From Spirosoma linguale DSM 74 (lineage in GTDB: Bacteria; Bacteroidota; Bacteroidia; Cytophagales; Spirosomataceae): DNA of 64,000 nucleotides. The stretch's first letter is position 1. Each line of letters begins with the position of its first letter. A model generated the notes under the pieces. It was given only the letters and a program-made list of their open reading frames with translations. It ran no database searches and had not been told where the DNA came from. A program made the position numbers and the translations under genes. Where the stretch lies: NCBI GenBank assembly GCA_000024525.1, contig CP001769.1, forward strand, positions 7,597,001 to 7,661,000, given 5' to 3'. Shown here in pieces: positions 16,711 to 24,686 of the stretch.

Positions 16711-17277
16711 TTACCCGATACGGCGTATAATCAGGTTGTTGACCAACTCGAAGAGACCGGCGGGTTTCAGGGTCCGCCAGTTGGCAATGTCGAGGGTTCC
16801 ACCAAAATTGATGTAGTAGTCGAGGTGGTATTTTTTCCATTCCCGCTCAATGAACTCCGGCGAGTGAATGGCTGCAATCCAGCCGTCTTCCACATCCTCG
16901 AACCACTCTTCGTAGTAAGAGTCATCCGACCCGTGAAAATTCAGAATATTCTCGCTGATCAGGATGAAGTACTTGATGTCTTCGTGAACAAGCGGGTCGA
17001 TCACCTGGCGTTTCAGGTACATGATGTCGTTGTGGAGCGTGTCGTTCCACTCGCCAAACAGCTCGATCACCACAAACTGGCGGTCGTAGTTGGCGAATAA
17101 AATCTTGCAATAAAGTGTTTCCGAGCCTATTTCATCCCATAATGGATGAATGTAATAGCCGTAAATATTATTCTCGTACTGCTGCATGTTGTACTCCCGT
17201 TCGTGAAACGGAGACCGTTCGTCTTCCGATGCGGTGTAGTATTTTTCCCAGCCGTAGAAAGGTTCTATGTCCTGCAT
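16711..17277 (-). CDS. Conserved-looking protein of unknown function
   Basis: It encodes 188 residues, acidic and very rich in Tyr, Trp and Phe (MQDIEPFYGWEKYYTASEDE). It looks globular alpha/beta and cytosolic: strand ETLYCKILFANYDRQFVVIEL, then NDTLHNDIMYLKRQVIDPLV. I do not recognise a domain. Good codon use and an uninterrupted frame, with competing frames fragmented, support it being real. It is divergent from the SDR gene and upstream of the LEA-like gene on the same strand. Confidence 0.75.
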   Translation of the reverse strand: MQDIEPFYGWEKYYTASEDERSPFHEREYNMQQYENNIYGYYIHPLWDEIGSETLYCKILFANYDRQFVVIELFGEWNDTLHNDIMYLKRQVIDPLVHEDIKYFILISENILNFHGSDDSYYEEWFEDVEDGWIAAIHSPEFIEREWKKYHLDYYINFGGTLDIANWRTLKPAGLFELVNNLIIRRIG

Positions 17278-17451
17278 GAGTGCCCTGTTTTCTCGTTCAG
17301 TCTTTTGCTTTTTTACTGCATAACGTCAATTTTCCTGCGTTTGTTGATCGTAATCCAAGTATGTTTGCCCGAAGTGGTGGTTACTGTTTTTTCGCCAGAC
17401 TGAAACGTCCGAACGCGCTAATCGCTCCGTCATTCCGTGTAGCTTTACGAC

Positions 17452-18291
17452 ATGAAACCTGTCAGCAAGAATATTCTGATTACCGGTGTCTCAACCGGCA
17501 TTGGCTATGGTGCCGCCCGGCAGTTTGTGGCGCGTGGCTACACTGTTTTTGGCAGCGTTCGAACGCACTCCGATGCCACCCGGCTACAGGCGGAGTTGGG
17601 TGACTTGTTTGTACCGCTACTCTTCGACGTAACCGATGCTGATGCCGTAGCGGCTGCGGCCCGTTCCCTCACCGAACGGCTGGCGGGCAGTGGCCTGGGC
17701 GGGCTTATCAACAATGCAGGTATTGCCATTGGTGGCCCATTACAAAATCAGCCTCTGGCTACAATTCGCCAGCATTTCGAGGTAAATGTGCTGGGCCTTA
17801 TTCAGGTAACGCAGGCTTTTTTACCCCTGCTGGGTGCCCGGAACGATCACCCCGTTGAGCCGGGCCGGATTCAGAACATTAGCTCGGTAAACGGGCAGGT
17901 AGCCATTCCGTTCATGGGCGCGTATGTCGGCTCAAAACACGCAGTGGAGGGTCTCTCGCATAGCCTGCGCCGGGAGCTAAGGCTGTTTGGGATCAAGGTG
18001 ATCATCGTAGGCCCTGGCGCGGTCAAGACACCCATCTGGGGTAAAGGAACCGACATGAGCCCCTATGCCGACACGCCCTATTACCCCGCTATGAAACGCT
18101 TTCTGAAGCAGGTGGAAGCCGCCGAAAACCGGGGTTTCTCCATTGATTACCTGGGTGAGCGTATCGTAGACATTCACGAAGCACCAAACCCCCGTATTCG
18201 CTATGCGCTGGTGCCCGGCAAACTTGTGGGCTGGATTATCCCGCGTCTGCTGCCCGCCCGAGCGCTCGACTGGGTACTTGCCCGGATTTGA
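17452..18291 (+). CDS. Short-chain dehydrogenase/reductase (SDR)
   Basis: It encodes 279 residues of a classical SDR. TGVSTGIG (10-17) is the NAD(P) glycine motif, with a basic residue region after strand 2 (SVRTHSD) that favours NADP. NNAG, the catalytic Ser in ISSVNG and Tyr-x-x-x-Lys in YVGSKHA follow. The C-terminus (PGKLVGWIIPRLLPARALDWVL) resembles membrane-associated SDRs acting on lipophilic substrates. The substrate is unknown. It is probably co-transcribed with the metallo-hydrolase gene 93 bp downstream. Confidence 0.92.
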   Translation: MKPVSKNILITGVSTGIGYGAARQFVARGYTVFGSVRTHSDATRLQAELGDLFVPLLFDVTDADAVAAAARSLTERLAGSGLGGLINNAGIAIGGPLQNQPLATIRQHFEVNVLGLIQVTQAFLPLLGARNDHPVEPGRIQNISSVNGQVAIPFMGAYVGSKHAVEGLSHSLRRELRLFGIKVIIVGPGAVKTPIWGKGTDMSPYADTPYYPAMKRFLKQVEAAENRGFSIDYLGERIVDIHEAPNPRIRYALVPGKLVGWIIPRLLPARALDWVLARI

Positions 18292-18347
18292 TTTAATGAA
18301 ACATGAACAATAAGAAGTGAAGAGCTGGTAATGAGCCTAAATTTATT

Positions 18348-18374
18348 AATAACCAATAACCAATAACCAATAAC
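18348..18374. repeat. Short tandem repeat AATAACC
   Basis: Nearly four head-to-tail copies of a 7-bp unit lie just before the metallo-hydrolase start. Copy number may vary by slippage. Confidence 0.8.
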
Positions 18375-18384
18375 TATCCCCACT

Positions 18385-19230
18385 ATGCTCAAACCTGCTT
18401 TTCAAAAAGACGATACATTGCTGGCCGATATTGACTCGGCTTCGGGAGAGACGAATTCGCTACACATCTGGTGGCTCGGTCAGAGTGGTTTCCTGCTCCA
18501 GCAAAGTGGGTATCGGGTATTGTTCGACCCCTACCTGTCCGACTCACTATCCCGCAAATATGCCGATACCGATAAGCCGCACGTCCGGCTGTCGGAACGC
18601 GTAATTGAACCCGGTCGATTAAAGGGAATCGACGTGGTAACGTCCAGTCATAATCATACCGACCACCTTGATGCCGAAACGCTGCTGCCCCTTATAGCCG
18701 CTAACCCAACACTTACGTTTGTTATTCCCGAAGCGAATCGAACGTTCATTGCCGACCGGCTTAAAACCAGTCCGGACTGGCCCATTGGGCTGAACGATGG
18801 GCAAACGAGTAGCGTTGGACCGTTTGTTTTTCATGGCGTTCCAGCGGCTCACAACGATCTCGAACGCGATGCCGAAGGGCGCTGCAGGTACATGGGCTTC
18901 GTAGTAGAACTCGGCGGGTATCGGGTGTATCATTCCGGCGATACGCTCTGGTATGAGGGTATGGAAGAGGTATTACGCCCGTTTCAGGTCGATGTGGCGT
19001 TTCTACCCATCAACGGCAACAAACCCGAACGTCGCGTAGCGGGCAACCTCAACCCCGACGAAGCCGCCCGGCTCGGGCGCAGCATTGGTGCCAAACTGGT
19101 GATCCCGCACCACTACGACCTATTTGAATTTAACACCGCCGACCCGGCCGATTTTGTAAACGCCTGTGAACGCCAGGGGACGCCGTACCGCGTTATGCAA
19201 CTGGGCGAACGAGTCAGTCTGGCCCGGTAG
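18385..19230 (+). CDS. Metallo-beta-lactamase-fold hydrolase, UlaG-like
   Basis: It encodes 281 residues. The metal-binding signature SHNHTDHLD is present, with further ligands in AAHNDLE, YHSGDT and PHHYDLF. The opening LHIWWLGQSGFLL and FDPYLSDS are typical of the UlaG / N-acyl-phosphatidylethanolamine-hydrolase-like branch (lactonases, phosphodiesterases). No signal peptide, so cytosolic. The start after the tandem repeat fits. The substrate cannot be assigned. Confidence 0.9.
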   Translation: MLKPAFQKDDTLLADIDSASGETNSLHIWWLGQSGFLLQQSGYRVLFDPYLSDSLSRKYADTDKPHVRLSERVIEPGRLKGIDVVTSSHNHTDHLDAETLLPLIAANPTLTFVIPEANRTFIADRLKTSPDWPIGLNDGQTSSVGPFVFHGVPAAHNDLERDAEGRCRYMGFVVELGGYRVYHSGDTLWYEGMEEVLRPFQVDVAFLPINGNKPERRVAGNLNPDEAARLGRSIGAKLVIPHHYDLFEFNTADPADFVNACERQGTPYRVMQLGERVSLAR

Positions 19231-19273
19231 AACCCTTGTTTACCTGACTTTGTCAGGCATACCCCTAATCGCT

Positions 19274-20509
19274 ATGAAAAACGCGCTGTTTCTGTGCTTA
19301 CTGACGGCCTCGTCACTGCTGGCTCAAACGGATACGCCACCGGCCAATGGCCTTAATTTCAAGATTCAGGTTGTCGATAACCAGATCAGTATTGGGTATG
19401 GGCTGGCCATTGGGGATGTCGACGGCGACCGGCTTCCCGATATTCTGCTGGCCGACCAGAAAGAGTTTGTGTGGTATAAGAACCCCGGCAATAAGACCAG
19501 TACCTGGCAACGGCACGTGATGGCCGCCAATCTAACCCCGCAGGATAACGTCTGCATTGCCGCCCGCGACCTGGACGGTGACGGGCGTGTGGAAGTGGCC
19601 GTCGGGGCAGGCTGGAACCCCGCCGAAACCAGCGATAGTACGAAATCCGGTGCTGTTTTTTACCTCGTGCGTCCCCAAGACCCGACCCAGCTCTGGGAGT
19701 CCGTTCGGCTACCGCACGAAGTAACCACCCACCGGATGCGCTGGGCCAGAGTAGGCAAAGACAGCTATCAGTTAATTGTCGTCCCCCTGCACGGATTGGG
19801 TAACAAGAACGGCGAAGGTCGGGGCGTCAGAATTTGGGGATATGAATTTCCAAAAGACCCGCGTGGAGCCTGGAAACGCCATCTGGTCGATTCGACCATG
19901 CACCTGACGCATAACTTCGAGATTTGGGAAGACGGCGAAAACGGGTCGGCTACGGGCATGATCGTAGCCAGTAAAGAAGGCGGTAATATTTTCCAGTGGC
20001 GAAAAAAGAAATGGCGCTCCGTCGATAGCGAATCTGCCAACAATGCACTGCCGCTACTGACCAACGAGGTAGCCGGTATTGGCGAAATAAGACGTCTGGA
20101 TAAAGGGAAAAGCGTGGCCACCATCCAGCCCATGCACGGCAATCTGCTTCAGGTCGAAACCGGAAATTACTCGCTGAAAAAAGTGAAAAGCAAAGAAGCC
20201 GGGAAGGAGATTAGTGTACTTTCCGACCTGCTCAGCCAGGGGCACGCGCTCGTTTGTGGCGATTTTCTGGGCATCGGCAGCGACCAGATTGTGGCGGGCT
20301 GGCGCAATCCCAACGCCGACAAAAAAGTGGGTATCCGTCTCTTTAAACCACAGGAGCGGGGAAGCGTAACCGGGTATTTACTGGACGACAGTGTACGCAT
20401 GGCCTGCGAAGACCTGCAAGCCGCCGACCTCGACGGTGATGGCGATCTGGACCTGATAGCCTCCGGTCGGGCCACGCTGAATGTGCTGATCTATTGGAAT
20501 AACCGATGA
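19274..20509 (+). CDS. Secreted FG-GAP/VCBS-repeat protein
   Basis: It encodes 411 residues from the ATG at 19274, chosen because it opens a signal peptide (MKNALFLCLLTASSLLAQ); an upstream in-frame start at 19166 lies inside the previous gene. Calcium-binding FG-GAP-type loops are visible: GDVDGDRLPDILLAD, RDLDGDGRVEVAVG and, near the end, ADLDGDGDLDLIASG. These repeats build beta-propellers found in extracellular adhesion or binding proteins. No C-terminal sorting domain is seen. A hairpin repeat follows directly. Confidence 0.88.
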   Translation: MKNALFLCLLTASSLLAQTDTPPANGLNFKIQVVDNQISIGYGLAIGDVDGDRLPDILLADQKEFVWYKNPGNKTSTWQRHVMAANLTPQDNVCIAARDLDGDGRVEVAVGAGWNPAETSDSTKSGAVFYLVRPQDPTQLWESVRLPHEVTTHRMRWARVGKDSYQLIVVPLHGLGNKNGEGRGVRIWGYEFPKDPRGAWKRHLVDSTMHLTHNFEIWEDGENGSATGMIVASKEGGNIFQWRKKKWRSVDSESANNALPLLTNEVAGIGEIRRLDKGKSVATIQPMHGNLLQVETGNYSLKKVKSKEAGKEISVLSDLLSQGHALVCGDFLGIGSDQIVAGWRNPNADKKVGIRLFKPQERGSVTGYLLDDSVRMACEDLQAADLDGDGDLDLIASGRATLNVLIYWNNR

Positions 20510-20511
20510 GC

Positions 20512-20552
20512 TGTAGTACCGACGGTTCGACGCATCGACGGTCGGTACTACA
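20512..20552. repeat. REP-like hairpin (family B), likely terminator
   Basis: TGTAGTACCGAC (20512-20523) pairs with GTCGGTACTACA (20541-20552); the loop itself contains CGACG palindromic pieces. The same outer arm recurs in the element at 31123-31227. It lies between convergent genes. Confidence 0.8.
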
Positions 20553-20559
20553 ACTCGGT

Positions 20560-20913
20560 TCACTCTTTATTACCAATCTGGCCTGCCAGCGCCCGGAGGC
20601 CGGACGACAGGGCTTCGAGCCGGGTGCTCATATCGCCCTCTGGTCCCATCATGGTGCTGAATTGCGTCGTTTGGGTGGCTAGCGTTTCCAGCAGGTCGAC
20701 CAGTTCTCCGGTATTTATTTGATCACTTTTCAACTGCGTCTTTACCTGTTCGAGTGTGCTTGCAATGTCTTTAGCGTTCTCCGCCTGATTAAGTTCGGTA
20801 AGCCATTGGTCAATAACACCCGTACCACTTTGTGGCGTTGTGCTGGCCTGATCGCCTTCTACAATGGCCATTGTCGAGTCGAGCAGTGTCGACGATTCTT
20901 CGTGCGTAAACAT
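20560..20913 (-). CDS. Tandem paralogue 6 of an unrecognised small helical family
   Basis: It encodes 117 residues and is last in a run of six related minus-strand genes. Shared pattern: a 'G(V/L/I)..(I/L)(D/E/T).WL..L' helix near residue 32 (here GTGVIDQWLTEL), a middle 'I...L..L...L' helix, then a 'LLE.LA.QT' helix and a final 'L..L...LR.(F/L)A' helix. Fully helical and acidic with no signal peptide. It starts 1 base after the stop of the previous paralogue, indicating one transcript. I do not recognise the family. Confidence 0.75.
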   Translation of the reverse strand: MFTHEESSTLLDSTMAIVEGDQASTTPQSGTGVIDQWLTELNQAENAKDIASTLEQVKTQLKSDQINTGELVDLLETLATQTTQFSTMMGPEGDMSTRLEALSSGLRALAGQIGNKE

Positions 20914-20914
20914 A

Positions 20915-21265
20915 TCAGAACTGGTTGCTAAAGTTGCGCAGCGCGTGGGCTAACTGCGTGAGTTGATGGGCTGTGGTACCATCAACGACTGGCTCCTGCG
21001 ACAGGGTTGCGGTATGGCTGGCCATGCTGAGCAATAAGTGACGGATCATTTCCAGATCGTAATCACCGGTTTTCAGGTGGTCGCGAAGGGTGGTGATTTC
21101 AGCCATAATTCGCTCGGCACCTACGTCGCCCGGTAGTGCATTCAGCCAGCCTTCGAGTAAAAGAAGCCCTCGTTCGGGCGAAAGCGTGGCAAGATTGCCC
21201 TCTCCGAAAGCACCCAGCGTATCGGTAAGCATTCGGTGTTCCAGTGTTGTTCCTGTTCCTTCCAT
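20915..21265 (-). CDS. Tandem paralogue 5 of the small helical family
   Basis: It encodes 116 residues. The start at 21265 (MEGTGTTLEHRMLTDTLGAF) is preferred to 21286 because the earlier ATG is buried in the stem of a hairpin (21284-21311). Family features: GLLLLEGWLNAL, then LLLSMASHTATL and LTQLAHALRNFSNQF. Most similar by eye to paralogue 4. Function unknown. Confidence 0.75.
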   Translation of the reverse strand: MEGTGTTLEHRMLTDTLGAFGEGNLATLSPERGLLLLEGWLNALPGDVGAERIMAEITTLRDHLKTGDYDLEMIRHLLLSMASHTATLSQEPVVDGTTAHQLTQLAHALRNFSNQF

Positions 21266-21283
21266 AGCGTTGTAGTGAAAAGG

Positions 21284-21311
21284 CATTGCTCCGGCTGATG
21301 CCGGAGCAATG
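21284..21311. terminator. Hairpin between paralogues 4 and 5
   Basis: CATTGCTCCGGC and GCCGGAGCAATG form a perfect 12-bp stem with a 4-base loop. It may attenuate transcription or protect RNA inside the six-gene run. Confidence 0.7.
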
Positions 21312-21316
21312 CTGTG

Positions 21317-21670
21317 TTATTGATTGGTACTGAATTTTCGTAGTATTTTCGACAGGCTTACCAGCCCGCCTGTCCAGGTACCTTCGGAGGTTGGGGCTTC
21401 GGCTATGGTCTGTGCCTGATCGGCCAGGCTGCCCAGCACCTGCCGGACATACGATTCATCGGGCTGAGATGCCTGCAATGCCTCCCGAAGTTCGTTGAGC
21501 ATACCCCTCAACTGGTCGATGTTCGAATCGCCATCCAGCGCCTGTAACCAGCCGTCGAGAAGCATAACGCCCTGTGTAGCCGAAATGGGTGTCTGGCTGT
21601 TGCTGTTATCCCGAAACGCCGTGAGGGTATCATTGAGCATGCCCTCCTCTAAAATGTTTGATCCCAGCAT
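21317..21670 (-). CDS. Tandem paralogue 4 of the small helical family
   Basis: It encodes 117 residues. The N-terminal MLGSNILEEGMLNDTLTAF resembles the same part of paralogue 5. The family core is GVMLLDGWLQAL, then VLGSLADQAQTIAEAP and LVSLSKILRKFSTNQ. Helical, acidic, no membrane segment. An alternative start at Met11 is possible. Function unknown. Confidence 0.75.
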   Translation of the reverse strand: MLGSNILEEGMLNDTLTAFRDNSNSQTPISATQGVMLLDGWLQALDGDSNIDQLRGMLNELREALQASQPDESYVRQVLGSLADQAQTIAEAPTSEGTWTGGLVSLSKILRKFSTNQ

Positions 21671-21689
21671 GTTTGTTGGTGGTTGATGG

Positions 21690-22031
21690 TTATAGACCCG
21701 CCAATGTGCGCAGCGTAAAGGCTACGTCGTCCAGCTTGCCTTCGGTTTGTTCCTGTACGTTTCGGCTTTGTGCCACCAGCGCCGTATTGTCGGCCAGATT
21801 TAGCAGCAGACCCTTTACGCGGTCGGCATCGGGTTGGTCGAGCGTTAGCTCATCCCGCAGGTCCTTCAAGTCTGATTCAATAAGCTGGGTCGCTGTGTTC
21901 CCCTCAATGACCCGCAGCCAATTAGTAATAAGTTCGATACCGTCCTGTGGCGACGCTAAAACGGTGTTGTTATCGTCGGTAAGGTTGTTTGTTCGCTCAA
22001 ACAACCGTTGATCCAATGCGTGAGAAGGCAT
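21690..22031 (-). CDS. Tandem paralogue 3 of the small helical family
   Basis: It encodes 113 residues with the family core GIELITNWLRVI, then LKDLRDELTL, GLLLNLADNTALVAQS and VAFTLRTLAGL. It follows paralogue 2 after a 149-bp gap, the largest in the run, so a second promoter could lie there. Function unknown. Confidence 0.75.
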   Translation of the reverse strand: MPSHALDQRLFERTNNLTDDNNTVLASPQDGIELITNWLRVIEGNTATQLIESDLKDLRDELTLDQPDADRVKGLLLNLADNTALVAQSRNVQEQTEGKLDDVAFTLRTLAGL

Positions 22032-22180
22032 AAATTGTTCAGGTTAACAACCGGTTGGGGCTCGCTTACGACTGATAGGCATGTCCGCCCGGTTGGTGGT
22101 TTGTTGTCTTTCAATAACCCGGTCTGCGACGGTTTGTTTTGTCGTATACCGTAATTGAAATCGTGTTTGTTGTTTTGAGT

Positions 22181-22894
22181 CTAATACTGTGACCGGCCTC
22201 CCGACTGGCTATAATCCGTATCACCGGCACCACCCGAAACGCCCATACCCGCTACCCGTCCGGTGTCGCTCCGGGATTCCTGCGAAGCGGCTGAGTTCTC
22301 GCCGGGGCCAACCCTTGAGCTTCCTTTGTCGTTGGTTTCATCGGGTGTGCGGGTCGGTGCCGAACGACCGTCGCTATCGGCTGCATCGTCCATCATAACA
22401 GTTGGCCCGCTGCTAACGGTGCCGCCGTTCCGGTCTGTCAGGTCATCGGCCGCTGTGCCGAAGGCCGAAGCCCCCGCCCCGCTATGCGTCGACTCACCCC
22501 CAACGGTACTGGTCATGGGTGCCTGCTCACCAGACGTATCCCGCCGGGCTTTACCCGTTAGCTGCTGGCTGAATCCCTGTATGGCTTCGGCTAGGAAGGT
22601 TAACTTGGGTTGGCTGTCCTCATCGGCGGTAGTTGCCGTTTTCTTCGTCTGATCGGACAGGGCCTTTATAATTCGTTCGACGTGTTCGCCGTTTGGGTTT
22701 CCGCTCTGGAGTTCGGCTTTTAGATTGCCGAGGGCATCCGTAAGGGGTGACGTTGCAGACCCCTCCGATTGTAAAAAGCTGAGCCAGCTGTCGATGAGCG
22801 AAATGCCATCCGTTGGTGATATTGCTGCTGTTTCGCCATTGAAGGCCTTTGCGGTCAAGCCAATTAAGTTAGCTGCGTGTTGATCCATTGCCAT
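22181..22894 (-). CDS. Tandem paralogue 2 with a long disordered tail
   Basis: It encodes 237 residues. Residues 1-115 are the family domain (GISLIDSWLSFL; IIKALSDQTKKTATTAD; LAEAIQGFSQQL). Residues 116-237 are a low-complexity Ser/Gly/Thr/Asp-rich tail (SGGAGDTDYSQSGGRSQY at the end) absent from the other five. The tail looks intrinsically disordered and may be a linker, a solvent-protective segment or an interaction region. Function unknown. Confidence 0.78.
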   Translation of the reverse strand: MAMDQHAANLIGLTAKAFNGETAAISPTDGISLIDSWLSFLQSEGSATSPLTDALGNLKAELQSGNPNGEHVERIIKALSDQTKKTATTADEDSQPKLTFLAEAIQGFSQQLTGKARRDTSGEQAPMTSTVGGESTHSGAGASAFGTAADDLTDRNGGTVSSGPTVMMDDAADSDGRSAPTRTPDETNDKGSSRVGPGENSAASQESRSDTGRVAGMGVSGGAGDTDYSQSGGRSQY

Positions 22895-22912
22895 GCGATG
22901 TCGTGTTTAGGG

Positions 22913-23287
22913 TTAGCTGATTTGGCTGGCTGCCTGCCGATGAAGATTTTCGAGTACCGCAATCAGCTGAGAAAGTTCTTCCTGCTCAGCACTTGCTTCG
23001 GGCGTGGCCGCTACTGCCCGGGTTTGCTCGATCAATTCCTGTAATAGGGAGGCAATATGCTGGTTGTCGATGCGATTGTACCGTTGGGCGGTGTCAATTT
23101 CCGGGCGCAGCCGTTCGAGGGTTTCGGCAATGTCGTCGGTGGTTTCGTCGCTTATGGAATCGAGTCGGTTGAGCCATTTATCAATGATCGACAGTCCGTC
23201 CGTTGCGGTCGTTTCATCAATGTTCCCGTCGAAGGTATTTACCGTCTCCTCAATCAGAGAGATCTGGTTTTGGTCTTTCGCAATCAT
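22913..23287 (-). CDS. Tandem paralogue 1 of the small helical family
   Basis: It encodes 124 residues and is the first gene of the six-gene run. Family core: GLSIIDKWLNRLDSI, then LERLRPEI, SLLQELIEQTRAVAATP and LSQLIAVLENLHRQA. Promoter signals should lie in 23288-23424, the gap shared with the divergent arfB gene. Function unknown. Confidence 0.75.
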   Translation of the reverse strand: MIAKDQNQISLIEETVNTFDGNIDETTATDGLSIIDKWLNRLDSISDETTDDIAETLERLRPEIDTAQRYNRIDNQHIASLLQELIEQTRAVAATPEASAEQEELSQLIAVLENLHRQAASQIS

Positions 23288-23424
23288 GATTCAGTTTGTT
23301 GTTTTGTTGTTCCGGTTATGGTATTGTTTGAATCCATTAGTTTTGGAACTAACCCGTGCGTTCAGTGATTGTTCGCCACGTGGGCACATTGTTATGTTCA
23401 GCCCTTAGGTTAACCTGACCCGAT

Positions 23425-23826
23425 ATGGATGCCCGTCGTTTACAGCCCGAAGTACAGTATCAATTTGCCCGGAGTGGCGGAGCCGGTGGACAGAACGTCA
23501 ATAAAGTAGCCACCAAGGCCGAACTGCGTTTCGATGTACGCAACTCGCAGTTGCTCTCCGAAGAAGAACGGACGATTCTGGAAGAGAAACTGGCCAGTAA
23601 ACTGACCACCGAGGGCGAACTGGTTCTAACACACCAGACCGAGCGAACCCAACTGGCCAACAAGGAGAAGGTAACGAAGAAGTTTTACCGGCTCATTGAA
23701 AAGGCTTTCGAGAAACCCAAGCCCCGCAAAGCCACCAAACCGTCCAAAGCCGCCGTAGAGGAGCGTATTACCAGAAAGAAGCAGAAGGGTGATGTGAAGG
23801 AAAAGCGAAAAAAAGTGGATTATTGA
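23425..23826 (+). CDS. arfB: Alternative ribosome-rescue factor ArfB (YaeJ-type peptidyl-tRNA hydrolase)
   Basis: It encodes 133 residues. It frees ribosomes stalled on broken mRNA by hydrolysing the peptidyl-tRNA. The catalytic GGQ loop is SGGAGGQNVNKVAT (GGQ at 21-23), as in class I release factors, but the codon-reading domains are missing, as expected for ArfB. The C-terminal tail is very basic (KKQKGDVKEKRKKVDY) and should enter the empty mRNA channel. Length matches the family (about 140). Confidence 0.93.
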   Translation: MDARRLQPEVQYQFARSGGAGGQNVNKVATKAELRFDVRNSQLLSEEERTILEEKLASKLTTEGELVLTHQTERTQLANKEKVTKKFYRLIEKAFEKPKPRKATKPSKAAVEERITRKKQKGDVKEKRKKVDY

Positions 23827-23934
23827 TTTTTATTGAGAAAAATTAATAATCCACTAAGGGGGTTTCGGGGAAAAGTTGTCTTTACAGGTACACGACTGAC
23901 TCGTACGGAGGCTGATTCGTTTACCTGACAGGCT

Positions 23935-24618
23935 ATGCAAGTACATCGGCTGATGGATTCCCCTGGCCAATCCGTTCCCCTAATTCCTTCCGTTTCGGCT
24001 GATGAGCCCGTTGTGTCGTCCGGCGAGAAACTCAGTGGCAGTGATCCGGAACTGTTTATCAGGGCCATATTTCGTGAAGACCCCCGAAAAGGCTGTGAAT
24101 TGCTTTTCCGGCGTTACCATCAGGCGCTGTGCAGTCATGCCGTTCGGTTTGTGTACTCCAAAGAAACGGCCGAAGATCTGGTAAGCGATGTGTTCTGCAA
24201 ATTCTGGAAAACAAAGGCCTACGAAAACATCACGTCCTCCTATCGCTATTATCTGTTCCGAAGTGTTCGGAACGAAGCATATAATTACCTCCGGCTGGAA
24301 TTTCAGATCCTCGACGATCTTGATACCGCACCCGTTCTGGAAAGCGCATCCGGCCAGCGTCCCGATCAGGTTTTACAGTTTGAGGAAGTACTGCACCGGA
24401 TAGAGGAACTGGTTGAGTCACTCCCGCCACAATGCCGGAAGGTCTTTCTGCTGAGTCGTTTTGACGGCAGGAAATACCAGGACATTGCTACAGAACTGGG
24501 TATCTCTATCAAAACCGTTGAAGTCCACATTGGGAAAGCACTGGGTACCGTCCGAAAGGGACTCAAAGAGCACTGGCTGGTGATCGGGCTGGTCGTCTGG
24601 TATTTTCTGCCTTTTTGA
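23935..24618 (+). CDS. ECF sigma factor (FecI/RpoE-like, Bacteroidota type)
   Basis: It encodes 227 residues; an alternative start is at 23953. Sigma region 2 (about 60-125) shows LLFRRYHQALCSHAVRFV and AEDLVSDVFCKFWK; region 4 (about 165-215) shows LPPQCRKVFLLSRFDG and ISIKTVEVHIGKAL, the helix-turn-helix for the -35 element. The C-terminus ends in a hydrophobic LVIGLVVWYFLPF, seen in this subgroup. It sits directly upstream of fecR and a SusC with an STN domain, the standard arrangement for glycan-triggered transenvelope signalling. Confidence 0.93.
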   Translation: MQVHRLMDSPGQSVPLIPSVSADEPVVSSGEKLSGSDPELFIRAIFREDPRKGCELLFRRYHQALCSHAVRFVYSKETAEDLVSDVFCKFWKTKAYENITSSYRYYLFRSVRNEAYNYLRLEFQILDDLDTAPVLESASGQRPDQVLQFEEVLHRIEELVESLPPQCRKVFLLSRFDGRKYQDIATELGISIKTVEVHIGKALGTVRKGLKEHWLVIGLVVWYFLPF

Positions 24619-24686
24619 TACTTCGTCTATCCGGTTTCGGAATTTACCCAAACGTTACCTTATCAACGCCCAGACGGCTCCGCACT

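Noticed and set aside
18348..18374. Short tandem repeat considered as a CRISPR remnant
   Set aside because: The unit is 7 bp with no spacers and no cas genes nearby, so it is a simple tandem repeat.
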